Source of the DNA: Adiantum capillus-veneris
Taxonomy: Eukaryota; Streptophyta; Polypodiopsida; Polypodiales; Pteridaceae
Reading direction: 5' to 3'
Assembly: GCA_014529385.2 (NCBI GenBank)
Contig: CM043948.1
Span: forward strand, 22,319,951-22,383,950
DNA: 64,000 nt
A program made the translations under genes and the position numbers. The notes below the pieces were generated by a model. The model was not told the origin of the DNA. It searched no databases and was given only the letters and a program-made list of their open reading frames with translations. Every line of letters begins with the position of its first letter. Position 1 is the stretch's first letter. Below are positions 30,573 to 40,600 of the stretch, in pieces.

Positions 30573-32215
30573 TCGTCCGGGAGGACTCTGACTAGGAGGG
30601 AGGGAGGTATATAGGTATACAGGAGCTACAAAGCAGCTACAAGCGACAAAAACAAAGAAAAACAAAAATTATATTACAAGGGCAGTGTCTTACATGATTT
30701 TGCAATTTTTATGTTTGATTGCGGATATTGATAATATTTATGCCCTTATATACCTTGTTTTGCAACAAGAAGAGATCAAATGATGAATTTGGCTCTCTAG
30801 ACGTGTAAATATCACTAAATAAGAGTGTTTTTGGAGCTATAAAGTGGAAAAAAGTGGTAATCCAAGTCCAGAAATCACAAATAAGTGTATATTCATATAC
30901 ACAGGGTTACCAGCTATTTATCGTGTATGTTTGGAATTTTTTGGCTTCAATTTGCTATTTTCCTTTATTTTTTATGATTTTCTTAATAAAAGTAAAAGAA
31001 AAATAAAAAAGCAGGTGAAATGAGATCGGAAAAAAGAAAAGAATAGACGGTGATGGTCCTAATGACAAGGGCAACCTTTGTAAAAATTGGGTACAATTCT
31101 GAAAAAGTTGCGGAAAGCCCTAAATGACAGAATTTTGGCAAAGTGGACAGATTTCTCAGAAATAGGTCAAACGGAGTCCAAATTGAGAAATTTCAAATCC
31201 TAAAGTGCATTTCACGACGAGATAGAAGCACATGTCAAATTTGGTAACAAGTGATCCGGGAAGTCCGAAGTTAAGTATTTTTCACATCACTTTCAAGCTC
31301 ATTTCCACTATTACCTTCTTGGAGAGAGCAAAGAGCACACAGGAGCATCCGACCTTCTACAGCCTTCTACGACTGCTACGAGAGCTCAGAGGACACCAGA
31401 CATGAGAGGTAGACTCGTTGCCATAATCTTTTGATGCTTATCATTAACTTTTGTCGCGAAAACTGACCAAAACCAAGAAACAAAAGCAGACGGGGAATGG
31501 GGAGGAACGCTAGGTAGGGGCACAACCGCCTAACCAAACCTTGCAAGAACTTAGAGGTGGGTTACCCTAGCATAGAAGATGGGTTTCTAACACTCAAAGC
31601 TCGAGAAAGAACGACTTGAAAAACCCTAGGTCGACAGAGCCTGCAAGAGGCAAACAGGAAAAAGTTGTCGAAACGACACAAAACTTCTCAGGAAGCTTAA
31701 CAACATCGAGGGCAATGCAACCATGGAGTATCTCCAGGTTTGGACCACCAAAAGTAGGTCGGAACAACCGATTCGGCTGCGGACACACAAAGCGTCATTT
31801 TGGCATAACGGCTGAAATTGACGACCAAATGACATGAAACTTCACAAGCAGCTTCAAATATACATGGATGACTTATGTTTGCAAGCAAAACCCAAAATAA
31901 AGCTGATTCACTTACCAATGGTGAAAAAGACGCTTTCGGGCAACCAAAAGAAGAAAGATGGAGAACGGGAAGCCAAAGTCAAGTTCAACCAAATAGATGG
32001 CTTCACAACATATCCAATGAGCTGGAAATGCAACTCTCGAGAAGAAAAGTTGAAGAAATTCAACTCCTAGGCAAAAAGACGACTTCGGAGACTGAAATGC
32101 CTATAAGGGGGCTTTTTAGCTAAACTAATGACTTTTTAAGTTGAAAACTAGTTAGCAGGGCTTAGGGCACTAGCACAAAGCATTCTTTGCACAAAAAGAC
32201 CAACATTTCAAGAAA
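30573..32215 (+). other. Non-coding spacer of element B
   Basis: 1.6 kb without a long ORF. It is AT-rich, then contains at 31856-31878 a 23-nt exact copy of the sequence coding for the YMDD motif of the same element (26799-26821). This is followed shortly by a segment that reads ADSLTNGE, like the end of its RNase H. An intron or subgenomic-RNA leader for the accessory ORF could lie here, but no splice site is convincing. Confidence 0.5.
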
Positions 32216-33225
32216 AGACATCATACGCGTATGATGTCTCACAGCATGAATTTCACATCCATTTCAACATTTGAGTGCATAGCCTCATTCCACATGTTAA
32301 TCACATCCTATGAACCAAGTATCATGAGAATTGGAGTTAGAAAACCCAAGGAAAACCAAAAAGACGCAAAGTAGGCCATAAAATTGATTTTTAGTCCTAA
32401 TTTTGTCAAAATAACTCCAAACTCATTGAAACTTTGTAGGATTGTTGATTAACACATCTATAAGCTATCTGGAACCAAAAAGCACCATTTTGACACAAAA
32501 GACATCATACACGTATGATGTCTATTTGCACTTACAGAGCCAAAATTGCTCAATTGACATCATACATCCATTATATATATCTAATACATGTTACAAATGA
32601 AGTTTGGAACCATTTGGTCAAGTGGATCACCCCATTAGCCCAATTGAGGGAAAATCCTTCATCCAAAGCCTATTTTAGCCCAAATCCAACATACTCAAGT
32701 CCAAACCAAGATTTGAGTAGGGACAGTCCTTCACTAGTACATGGGGAGTCCACAGAACCAATCCCATGAAAAATTGATGAAAAAGACATCATACGCGTAT
32801 GATGTCTCCAGAGCCATTTTTAGCCCAAAATCTATCCAAAATTCATAAATCCACTGAATAAGCCTATCTAAAGCCAAATCCAAGCTTATAGAGAAATTTG
32901 GTCCAAAAATACACTAAAAGACATCATACGCGTATGATGTCTCACTATGTGATTTTGGCACCTCAGGGCTTCAACCACCAAACAGAAGTGATCTACATGC
33001 CATTTGAAGGTGAACCACCAAGTTTTATCCAATTTGGATCATAAAATCCAATTCTCTTTCAAAATTTTGCCAGGAGCCTGAACTGGACTAAACTGGCCAA
33101 AACTTGACCAAATGGTATCCAAACTCAAATCCAAGCATATGATACTCATGTATACACTATCAGCTACAAGCACAACCAATATGAAGTCATTTTGACACAA
33201 AAGACATCATACGCGTATGATGTCT
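32216..33225 (+). repeat. Palindrome array 2 of element B (before accessory ORF)
   Basis: Five copies of the same 24-bp palindrome (half-site AGACATCATACG): 32216-32239, 32500-32523 (one change at the centre), 32784-32807, 32919-32942 and 33202-33225. Four are perfect. Steps are 284, 284, 135 and 283 bp, so the last four copies repeat the pattern of array 1 (288, 125, 282). The array ends 166 bp before the accessory start codon. The equivalent distance for array 1 and Gag-Pol is 164 bp. Confidence 0.95.
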
Positions 33226-33391
33226 CCAGCATGATTTTGTGCCCAGTTTGCATATTTTTTCACCTACCCTGCATCCTTAGGCCCTGAATAGCTCATGTTT
33301 CAATTTTCAAGTCATTTGAATAGTTAAAAGCTTCATTTCGGCTTTCAGTACTAAAAAGACGCTAACTTCTGAAATTGGAGTTACAGGATCC

Positions 33392-33805
33392 ATGGATTCC
33401 GCCAAGTCATCAGCAACAAAGAGAAAAAGATCGACAATCAAAGATGCTCTTGCAGAAGCAGAACCCTTTGACATTCCAACAGAAACCCTCAAGCCAACCA
33501 AAACTTGGGTGGAGGAAGCAGTACTGGAACAAGAGGGAATAAAGATCTACCAGGGGACTTTCAGAGATCCTCAAGGGCAAGCGGTGGATATACCGATGAT
33601 CCCACAAGAATTGGTGGATTATAGCAGGTCAGAGAACATCAGCAGGTACCTGGAAAGGGCAGACTTGCACAAATTCTTCACCTCGAGACCATCAGGTGTA
33701 GATACAAGAAGAGTGTATGAGTTGGCAACCTCCATTCAGAAGGATGGGAAAGCCACATTGACAGCAATAGATGGAGAGAAAGTAGAGGTACAGATCACTC
33801 CATAG
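33392..33805 (+). CDS. Accessory ORF of element B, segment 1 (to TAG)
   Basis: 137 codons with a basic KRKR motif near residue 11 (possible nuclear signal). A segment RRVYELATS....GKATLTAIDGEKVEVQITP follows, resembling the putative plant transposon protein domain often linked to plant gypsy elements. A TAG at 33803-33805 ends it, but the same frame continues immediately with coding-like sequence (next ATG at 33821). The homologous region in element X has no stop there, so the TAG is probably a point mutation, for instance of CAG. Confidence 0.75.
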   Translation: MDSAKSSATKRKRSTIKDALAEAEPFDIPTETLKPTKTWVEEAVLEQEGIKIYQGTFRDPQGQAVDIPMIPQELVDYSRSENISRYLERADLHKFFTSRPSGVDTRRVYELATSIQKDGKATLTAIDGEKVEVQITP

Positions 33806-33820
33806 CTCATTGCAGATGCA

Positions 33821-35377
33821 GTGAAGCTGCACAACAAAGGGAGCTCTGTCAGGGAAAGAAGGGAGGCTATAGAGGTTTATGGGTCCAAGAAACAGAATGC
33901 AACCTATGGAGATATGGCAGACCAAAGAGCGGCAACCCTTTGCCGACTGTACAACCAGTTTCTCCATATTTGCAGTAAAAGACCGCAAAAGTATACGACA
34001 CCACCCCATGCCATTGCAACTACCATCACATGGGCATTGAAGAGCAATATGCCAAAGGAGGTGAATTACGCTCAACACATCCACGAGCAAGTAATTGCCA
34101 TGCACAACGAGAAGCCAAAGTATATAGGAGGAGCTGAAGTTCTGACAAGAATAGCTTATGAAGCTATTGGAGCTAGAGATCAGTGGCCAAAGGCTCCCTC
34201 CCAGAATGAGTGGCTTAGAGAAGCCGATGAGGAGGAAGAACAGCCTGAAGTATCCAAGAGGGCGTCTACAAGAGCACACAGGAAACTAGAAATAGTTTCA
34301 GAACTTGAAAGGAATGTGGATGAGCCGCTTATGAAGAAAGCAAAGAAGAAGGTTGCTCCCAAGCAAACCAAAAGTCAGAAAGCGGCAAGAATGGAAAGAC
34401 TGGTGGAGCAGTTTAGAGCGGAAAGAGCTCTAAAGGGGGACTTTGAAGAAAAGTGGGTGCCAGACCCCACTAAAGTCGAAACTAGCTCAGCCAGGCCACA
34501 TGTTGATCAATATGATCAATATATTAGAGCTTATGAGGAGTCAGAGGCTATACTGGAGCAGCAACCTGTCGAGCCATACATTGAAGAGGAAGTACAGCTT
34601 TTAAAGGCTGAGCTGAAAAAGGACGACAAGGGGAAGAAGAAAGTAGATGAGTCTACTAAGCCTCAAGAGAAAGATGGGCAAGCCGACAAGGGGAAAGCCA
34701 AGGAAGCTGAGGAAAAACATCCCTCTATGACTGATGTACCAAGCCCGAAGAAGACGGAAAAAGTTGTGGAAGAGACCACAGTAGAGGTGGACACAGATGT
34801 TTTGGAAAAGCCAGAAGCCGAGACCAAAGAAAAGAAGATAGATCCAGTTCAGCAAAAGAGAAATGATTATGAGGATCCGGTAGCGATAGGGTACACTGAA
34901 GAAGAGGCCCTTGAGGCGGTCTATGGAATCCACCTACAAAAACAAGATGATCGGAGAAGGAAAGAGGAAAAAATAAAGAGTACAAAAGAGAGTGAAGAGA
35001 AACTGGACGAGCAGAACGTACTAGAAGAGCCGAAGCCAGTGGAGGTGGTGGCCGAAAAAGCTTTAGAGTTGACAGATGAAGATGAAAAAGACATGCACAT
35101 GGTGCATGAACTGCTCAACAAGATCAAAGAAAGATCCAAGGCAAAGGAAGTGGAGATTGGGACAGCCAAACAAAGGGAAGCCGAGTTGCAGAGGAAATTA
35201 GAGGATGCTATGACTGAATCTGAAAGTCATAAAGCATCACTCTACGATGCGGAAAACGAGAGAGACGGCTTGATACTCCAGCTAGCCGAGGCTTCAAGAG
35301 AAGTAACAAGTGCACAGAAGCAAGGGAGCGGATGGAAGACGACTTGGAGGCGGCTAAAGATGAGCTCATTGAGCTAA
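33821..35377 (+). CDS. Accessory ORF of element B, segment 2 (charged, coiled coil)
   Basis: 518 codons in the same frame as segment 1. Residues 1-130 complete the N-terminal folded domain. From about 140 on, the protein is extremely rich in Glu and Lys. The last about 100 residues (HELLNKIKERSKAKEVEIGTA... onward) have heptad-like spacing, as in a coiled coil. No signal peptide or membrane helix is visible, so it is not a classical envelope protein despite its position. The frame ends just after it overlaps segment 3; the coiled coil continues there in another frame. Confidence 0.75.
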   Translation: MKLHNKGSSVRERREAIEVYGSKKQNATYGDMADQRAATLCRLYNQFLHICSKRPQKYTTPPHAIATTITWALKSNMPKEVNYAQHIHEQVIAMHNEKPKYIGGAEVLTRIAYEAIGARDQWPKAPSQNEWLREADEEEEQPEVSKRASTRAHRKLEIVSELERNVDEPLMKKAKKKVAPKQTKSQKAARMERLVEQFRAERALKGDFEEKWVPDPTKVETSSARPHVDQYDQYIRAYEESEAILEQQPVEPYIEEEVQLLKAELKKDDKGKKKVDESTKPQEKDGQADKGKAKEAEEKHPSMTDVPSPKKTEKVVEETTVEVDTDVLEKPEAETKEKKIDPVQQKRNDYEDPVAIGYTEEEALEAVYGIHLQKQDDRRRKEEKIKSTKESEEKLDEQNVLEEPKPVEVVAEKALELTDEDEKDMHMVHELLNKIKERSKAKEVEIGTAKQREAELQRKLEDAMTESESHKASLYDAENERDGLILQLAEASREVTSAQKQGSGWKTTWRRLKMSSLS

Positions 35378-36666
35378 GGGAAAGAGTCGCGCTCCAAGAA
35401 AGAACAATCACTAGACTCAGGACTACCCCTAGAGCTAGCAGAGCAGGAACCGAACAAGAGGGAGCTCTTGTACTAGCTCTGGAAGACCAGGTCCGAAGCT
35501 TACAAAGAGAGCTAAGATTAGAGCAAGTGCAAAGGTTGCACATTGCGGAGGGATCTTTGGCAGCAGAGGAGAGGCTCACTTTAGAAAATCAAACACTAAG
35601 AACAGAGAATGAGACCCTCCGCAAACAGCTCCAAGATCTACAAGAGCAACAAAGAAGAGAGACAGAGACACCAAAAGAAGAATCAGGTGGAGCAGCCATA
35701 GAGCTACCGGAAACTGGAGAGGCAACCACAATTGAAGATCCAGCCCCAGTTCACGAGGTGGCCTTGACTTCAGGAATCTCTGAAGAAGAAGAACAAAGGC
35801 TCCATGACCAAATAGCAAAGTCAACAGAGGAGAGTGCCAAGGCGGAAATGGAATGGGAGAGGAGACTCCTAATCTCCATTAGACTTCAGGGATTAGACAC
35901 AAAAGTGCTCCATGAAGAGTGGATGCAACCCAGCCTGCCTTTCCCTTTGATGAAGTCTGAAGTGATAAAAACGAAAAAGAGAATAGAGGAGGAGCAGTAT
36001 GTCGCTCTTTACGAAGGCGACATCACAAAAGAGGAACAATTAAAGAAGATTGTAGATTCGCAGCCTAGATGGAGGAAAGGTTGGCTGAACAAATACCCAG
36101 CCTACCTCATCTACTTGGTAGAGGCACCAAAGGAGATTGGGGAGGATGCAACCTTCTGCCCGGTGCCAAGAGTCAGAAGCTGGAAAGAGCATGGCAGGAT
36201 TGCAGAAAAGAAGCCAAATTGGCTTAATTACCCCAGGATGCCAGAACCAAAGGCGGGAGAGAGAATAGGTAAAGCCTACATGGTGAAAACCCTAACGGGC
36301 ACCATCAAGCTCTTTACTGGCTCTCCTGACCTTTCGTGTCAAATGCTCAAGAAAATCTGCAGGACTATCTTAGCTTGCATTGAAGTGTTCGCGCCAGATA
36401 AAGCCACGACCTCGAGTCTACTATCGACGGCCGACACAGTGACTGATATGATATATGATCTCTCATTGCAGCCTTCTCCAAAAGTGTTGCACCTCCTATA
36501 CCAGAGGATTATGTTTCTGCCTAGCTTCCACATGCAAACATTCGAAGAAGCTTTCTACACCGGCTTTTTCACCCACGAAAGCAAAATATTCGGCCCAACC
36601 TTGACCATCGGCAACCTACGATACGAATCACATTTGCAGATGCTCAAGACGACAGGACTTTATTGA
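35332..36666 (+). CDS. Accessory ORF of element B, segment 3 (coiled coil and C-terminal domain)
   Basis: 444 codons, overlapping segment 2 by 46 nt in the -1 frame. The first about 120 residues continue the coiled coil (ELIELRERVALQERTITRL, then ...LENQTLRTENETLRKQL). A compact C-terminal domain (about 180-444) has W-rich segments and ends with LPSFHMQTFEEAFYTGFF. Element X preserves this domain (14626-15400, minus), although its coiled-coil linker is missing. One ancestral protein of about 1,090 residues, now split by a stop and a frameshift, is the simplest reading. Nuclear, structural or DNA-binding roles are possible; none is shown. Confidence 0.75.
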   Translation: MEDDLEAAKDELIELRERVALQERTITRLRTTPRASRAGTEQEGALVLALEDQVRSLQRELRLEQVQRLHIAEGSLAAEERLTLENQTLRTENETLRKQLQDLQEQQRRETETPKEESGGAAIELPETGEATTIEDPAPVHEVALTSGISEEEEQRLHDQIAKSTEESAKAEMEWERRLLISIRLQGLDTKVLHEEWMQPSLPFPLMKSEVIKTKKRIEEEQYVALYEGDITKEEQLKKIVDSQPRWRKGWLNKYPAYLIYLVEAPKEIGEDATFCPVPRVRSWKEHGRIAEKKPNWLNYPRMPEPKAGERIGKAYMVKTLTGTIKLFTGSPDLSCQMLKKICRTILACIEVFAPDKATTSSLLSTADTVTDMIYDLSLQPSPKVLHLLYQRIMFLPSFHMQTFEEAFYTGFFTHESKIFGPTLTIGNLRYESHLQMLKTTGLY

Positions 36667-36699
36667 CCAAGCATAAAAGTCATGTCAGGGACGACATGA

Positions 36700-36715
36700 A
36701 CGCGGAGGGGGGGAG
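36700..36715 (+). other. Polypurine tract of element B
   Basis: GCGGAGGGGGGGAG directly precedes the 3' LTR (TGTTGAGCC at 36716), as expected for plus-strand priming. Confidence 0.9.
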
Positions 36716-37658
36716 TGTTGAGCCAACAGAGGATCACACCCACATTTTTGCTCACACTCATCATTTTTGTAACCATTAATTGTAATAAATGTCTTTCCGA
36801 CATTGATTTTGAATTGAGCCATTCATTAAGTAACGGGACTCAATTGAGTTTCCAGCTTGTAATCCCGAAGTAATTTCACTTGCCGATGTAATTAGTTAGA
36901 GATGTTCTCACCTCCAAGGCTGAGGTATATAAGCCAAAGTTTTGTAACCTAAAAAAAAGATTCAGTTTTTAAATCAAAGTGAGTTTTTGAGCGCCGTGAC
37001 TGTGTCTGAGAGAGAGTGAGAGAGAGAGAGAGTCTTATCTACTTGCTACGCGAGCTACGGAGCCGCCATTGGAGAAGCGACACCGCCATTGTGTTAGCAA
37101 CGGCGAGAGCTACGCACTGATACCAAGAGTGCGCGCTATCGGCTTCTATGTGTGGTAAGTTCCTACGAGCTTCGGTGTGAGTTTTCTTCCAACTCGTGTG
37201 TCAGAATAGAGTGTGCAGCATATCTATAGAACCACAACGAGTAGAGCTACACATTGGTACCATCGGGGTCAAGTTTCGATCACCTGTATTTTTCGGCCTG
37301 TCTTCATACGCGTTTACCGCACGGAGTGGTTATAGGTTGATTTTGCAGTTCAAGTATTTAGGGTGTTGTTCTTACCTAGTGAATAAACTTCCCCTTGAGT
37401 TTGAGGTCGATTCAATGATCCTAGATCCTGTTTCGTATAGCATTCGTTCGTAGTACAGATTTCAGTCACTTGCATATTTTAGAACTTAGATTTGATTTCC
37501 TTAGTAGTGATTGTCATTAGAAGGTCGAGTAGGTGATTTGACACCCACCTAGTTGTTTCCATGCGCCTGCGGGTCAAGCTCTGTCCTCGTCTGACAAATT
37601 CTATTGTTGGTTGAGTTCTCGCTATTTAGCTTCCGCTAGCGGCGTAACCGCCTTAACA
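36716..37658 (+). repeat. 3' LTR of element B
   Basis: 943 bp, nearly identical to the 5' LTR (a handful of substitutions and a small difference in the GA tract). Ends CTTAACA, followed by the target duplication CTTTG. Confidence 0.95.
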
Positions 37659-37663
37659 CTTTG

Positions 37664-40600
37664 CTAAGATCATAATGCTACGATTGATATGGAGCGTAGG
37701 AGCCACTATGACCAAGTACAAATGCTAGAGAGGCTATATAGACCACACTACAAATCACGAGTACACTAGACAAATAGCTTGCTAGACCACATGCATCAAA
37801 TATATTGATGAGACATAGATCACCACCCAAAGACACCATGCAAGTACCACTCATCACGGATAGAGTTTCCAATGGCGAGCAGAGAGCACCACACAAAGTG
37901 TATGCTACATTTATTAGGCCATATGTCTTGGTTTGCTGACCTTGATGGACATTCTTACACCAGAGGAACCTTCTCAGAGGACATTAACCCTTCAATACAA
38001 CAAGTAGTCAAAGTTCATAGAGGTCACATTGATTCGATCGAGTTCTATATTGATGAGCTCAAGGTCAAATAGATCACATCTTGATGATTGTTTGGACACC
38101 TAGGTACATCCTAGGATAGTGCTGTTATGTAGACTAGAGCACACATTGACTTATGTTGATGGTTGTGGATGAGATATTGACGAGAGCAACCACATGACAT
38201 TTTGAGCTAGCGATAAGCCTTATGGTAAATCTTGCTAGAGATCCTCGTGGATAGGACTTATAAAGACATAGATGGTACTAGAAATTCCCTGATGATTGGA
38301 TTGCCCTATTCTCCACAACATGGCCATGATTCTGTAGTGAAGACCACACAAAGTCCAAAGAAAATTGTTGGATAGACTTCCTCTGTTAGGTCACCTCCCA
38401 AATCTCCATCACAGATTTATTTTGCCTCAAAGTACAATTGATCAGTTGAGATCTAAAGTGTAAAAAATGAAGGAGACAAATGCTGAGATTGATAACAAGA
38501 CAAGTATACTAAAGAGCACTACAATAGAGCTACCTAGAGTGACTATTCTAGAGGTTGTTACTTGCTCTACAGAGGATGCACAACCTCGTGAGATTTCTCC
38601 TAAGCCAGAGACGAGTATTGACCTAGTAGATATAGATAGTGTGCCAGATTCTACACTGATTGATGATGCTTGTGTACCTATCATAGAGGTAGACATCCCA
38701 CCAGATCATGTACTTGAGGAGATTGTTGATGCACATGACCATGAGAGTGCTGACCTTACAACTGAGCCATTAGAAACTGAGATACCAGCAGATATGATAG
38801 AGATAGATGTTTCCATTGAGACACATGCTCATGGATACCCATAACTAGATTCATCGACGATGGAGCATTTAGATTTCCCTTGCAAGACAAAGACGTGTGA
38901 GGTACTTATAGACCATGATTGTCACCCCCCTCAGAGTAGAGGTCACACCCAAGGATTCAAAGATTGGTTTGCCTCGAGTGACTTCTACCATGACACTTGA
39001 GGCACCACATGTTTAGGTAGAGACTATCGTAGAGGATGTTCACTGAGGTAGTACTACCTCTGAGCAACCTAGGATACATCAAGCCTATAGCTTGTCACAT
39101 AGAGCTTATTATAGGGCCACTACATGTTTACGTGCCCCACATGATGAGACACACTAGACCATTAGCTAACTGATGATATACTAGTTTGGATTGAGAGCCA
39201 TAGTACAAATGATGGTTTATTCCATGGTTGGATCTCATCTAAACAACCACTAGAGGCACATGGATTCTATAGAGAACATATACGAATTTGGTTTCCTAGA
39301 ACATAGACCCTAGCACATCCTCATATATCTCTTATAGCTCCCTTGACCACACCTACGATACAAAGATCTAGACCATGTTCACAATCTATAGAGAGGCCTA
39401 CCCTACAATGACTGATGACACGAGCTAGAAAATCATGACTATATGTGGGGAGATCTCAACATGCATTCATTGTGATACCATGAACATTGAGGATTTGGTT
39501 ATCAAAGAGCTGACCACCAATTACACCGCACATTGACATGAGCCATAGCTCACTTGAGATTTTTCGTTTCCATGCTATTGACTTACTAAGCTAGACAATA
39601 GTAATTAATCGAGGGATCCTGAGCCACAGAGTATATTGACCACATAGCCATAGGCTGATGTCATCCCTAAACCCATTAGTTATCCTATAGATTCTACTAT
39701 CGATATGGAGCTAGGTGCTAGCTTGTCAATGACCATTAGACAAAGAGATCAAAGATTGCAGATCTTATTGTTTGGAGAGAGTTCTCTTATGCCTCCTAGT
39801 TACTTTTGACCTTTGACTTGTGCATATTGACTATGGTGCACTAGACACATACGCGTATACTAGAGACACTTTTTTCCTTCAAGCTTTTTCTCTCTAGACA
39901 TCTAGGTTTTTGTATTTAGGTAATAAAACTTTCCCTTCTATTCTGACACACCTTTCTAGGTGGTAGTGTTTTGTCTTATGATTCTGCAACATAGATTTAC
40001 TTGAGCTTTCACATGATATGAATATATCAAGCTTCAACAATACATGTTTATTTCCATAGCTATCGAGGAGACGCATCACATATCTCAAGGTGTACTACTT
40101 TTTATGCTTCATGTTTGTGGACATTTATACTTACTGATTGTAGTTTTTCAAGATTTGATTGAGTGCAATTTAATTATGTTTTTTTATCTTCGATAAAAGA
40201 TATGTAAATTTTTTCTTCCTTTAGTTAATTGACCCAAAAAATTAGTGAAAATACAAAGGAAATGGAAGCAAAAACAAAAGTGTCACAAGTGTAAAAGATT
40301 AAGTTGAAAGAGAAATCCGGACTTTTGGAATCTATCACCGACAAAATATCTCAACTGTAGCCAAAAAGGGTAGGCAAAATCAAACCACAGATGCCATGCA
40401 TAGGTAACTAGCACCTATGAAGTGTGAGCACAATAGACTCGTAGTGGAAAGCCTACCAAGAAAATGTGTAAAACTTGTAGCTATGTAGACTTGTGAGTCT
40501 GGAAATTTGAGAAAAAACTAATAATTATGAGCCATCAATGGCTAAGCATCACATAACCAAACCGCAGTAGGAATAAATCACAAAAACCTATCCAAAATAG

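Larger units (their letters stand above)
18597..37658 (+). mobile_element. Element B: giant Athila-like Ty3/gypsy retrotransposon
   Basis: A 19,062-bp element with TG...CA LTRs of 945 and 943 bp that are nearly identical, and a perfect 5-bp target duplication CTTTG (18592-18596 and 37659-37663). The primer site matches tRNA-Asp and the polypurine tract abuts the 3' LTR, so the insertion is complete and young. Gene order: leader with palindrome array 1, Gag-Pol, second protease ORF, non-coding spacer, palindrome array 2, accessory ORF in the envelope position, LTR. The size, tRNA-Asp priming and post-pol ORF suit the Athila/Tat branch; there is no second RNase H and no chromodomain. Confidence 0.95.

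Noticed and set aside
20077-33225. CRISPR-like array
   Set aside because: The repeats are 24-bp palindromes about 284 bp apart inside a plant retrotransposon, without short uniform spacers or cas genes.
33692-34279. Antisense 195-codon ORF
   Set aside because: Shadow of the accessory ORF of element B; composition follows the sense strand.
33392-36666. Retroviral-type envelope gene
   Set aside because: The position fits, but there is no signal peptide, membrane segment or fusion-type hydrophobic stretch; the protein is charged and coiled coil.
38467-38844. Acidic 125-codon ORF as a host gene
   Set aside because: Low-complexity composition, no motif, and no continuation on either side; the ORF length can arise by chance from biased sequence.
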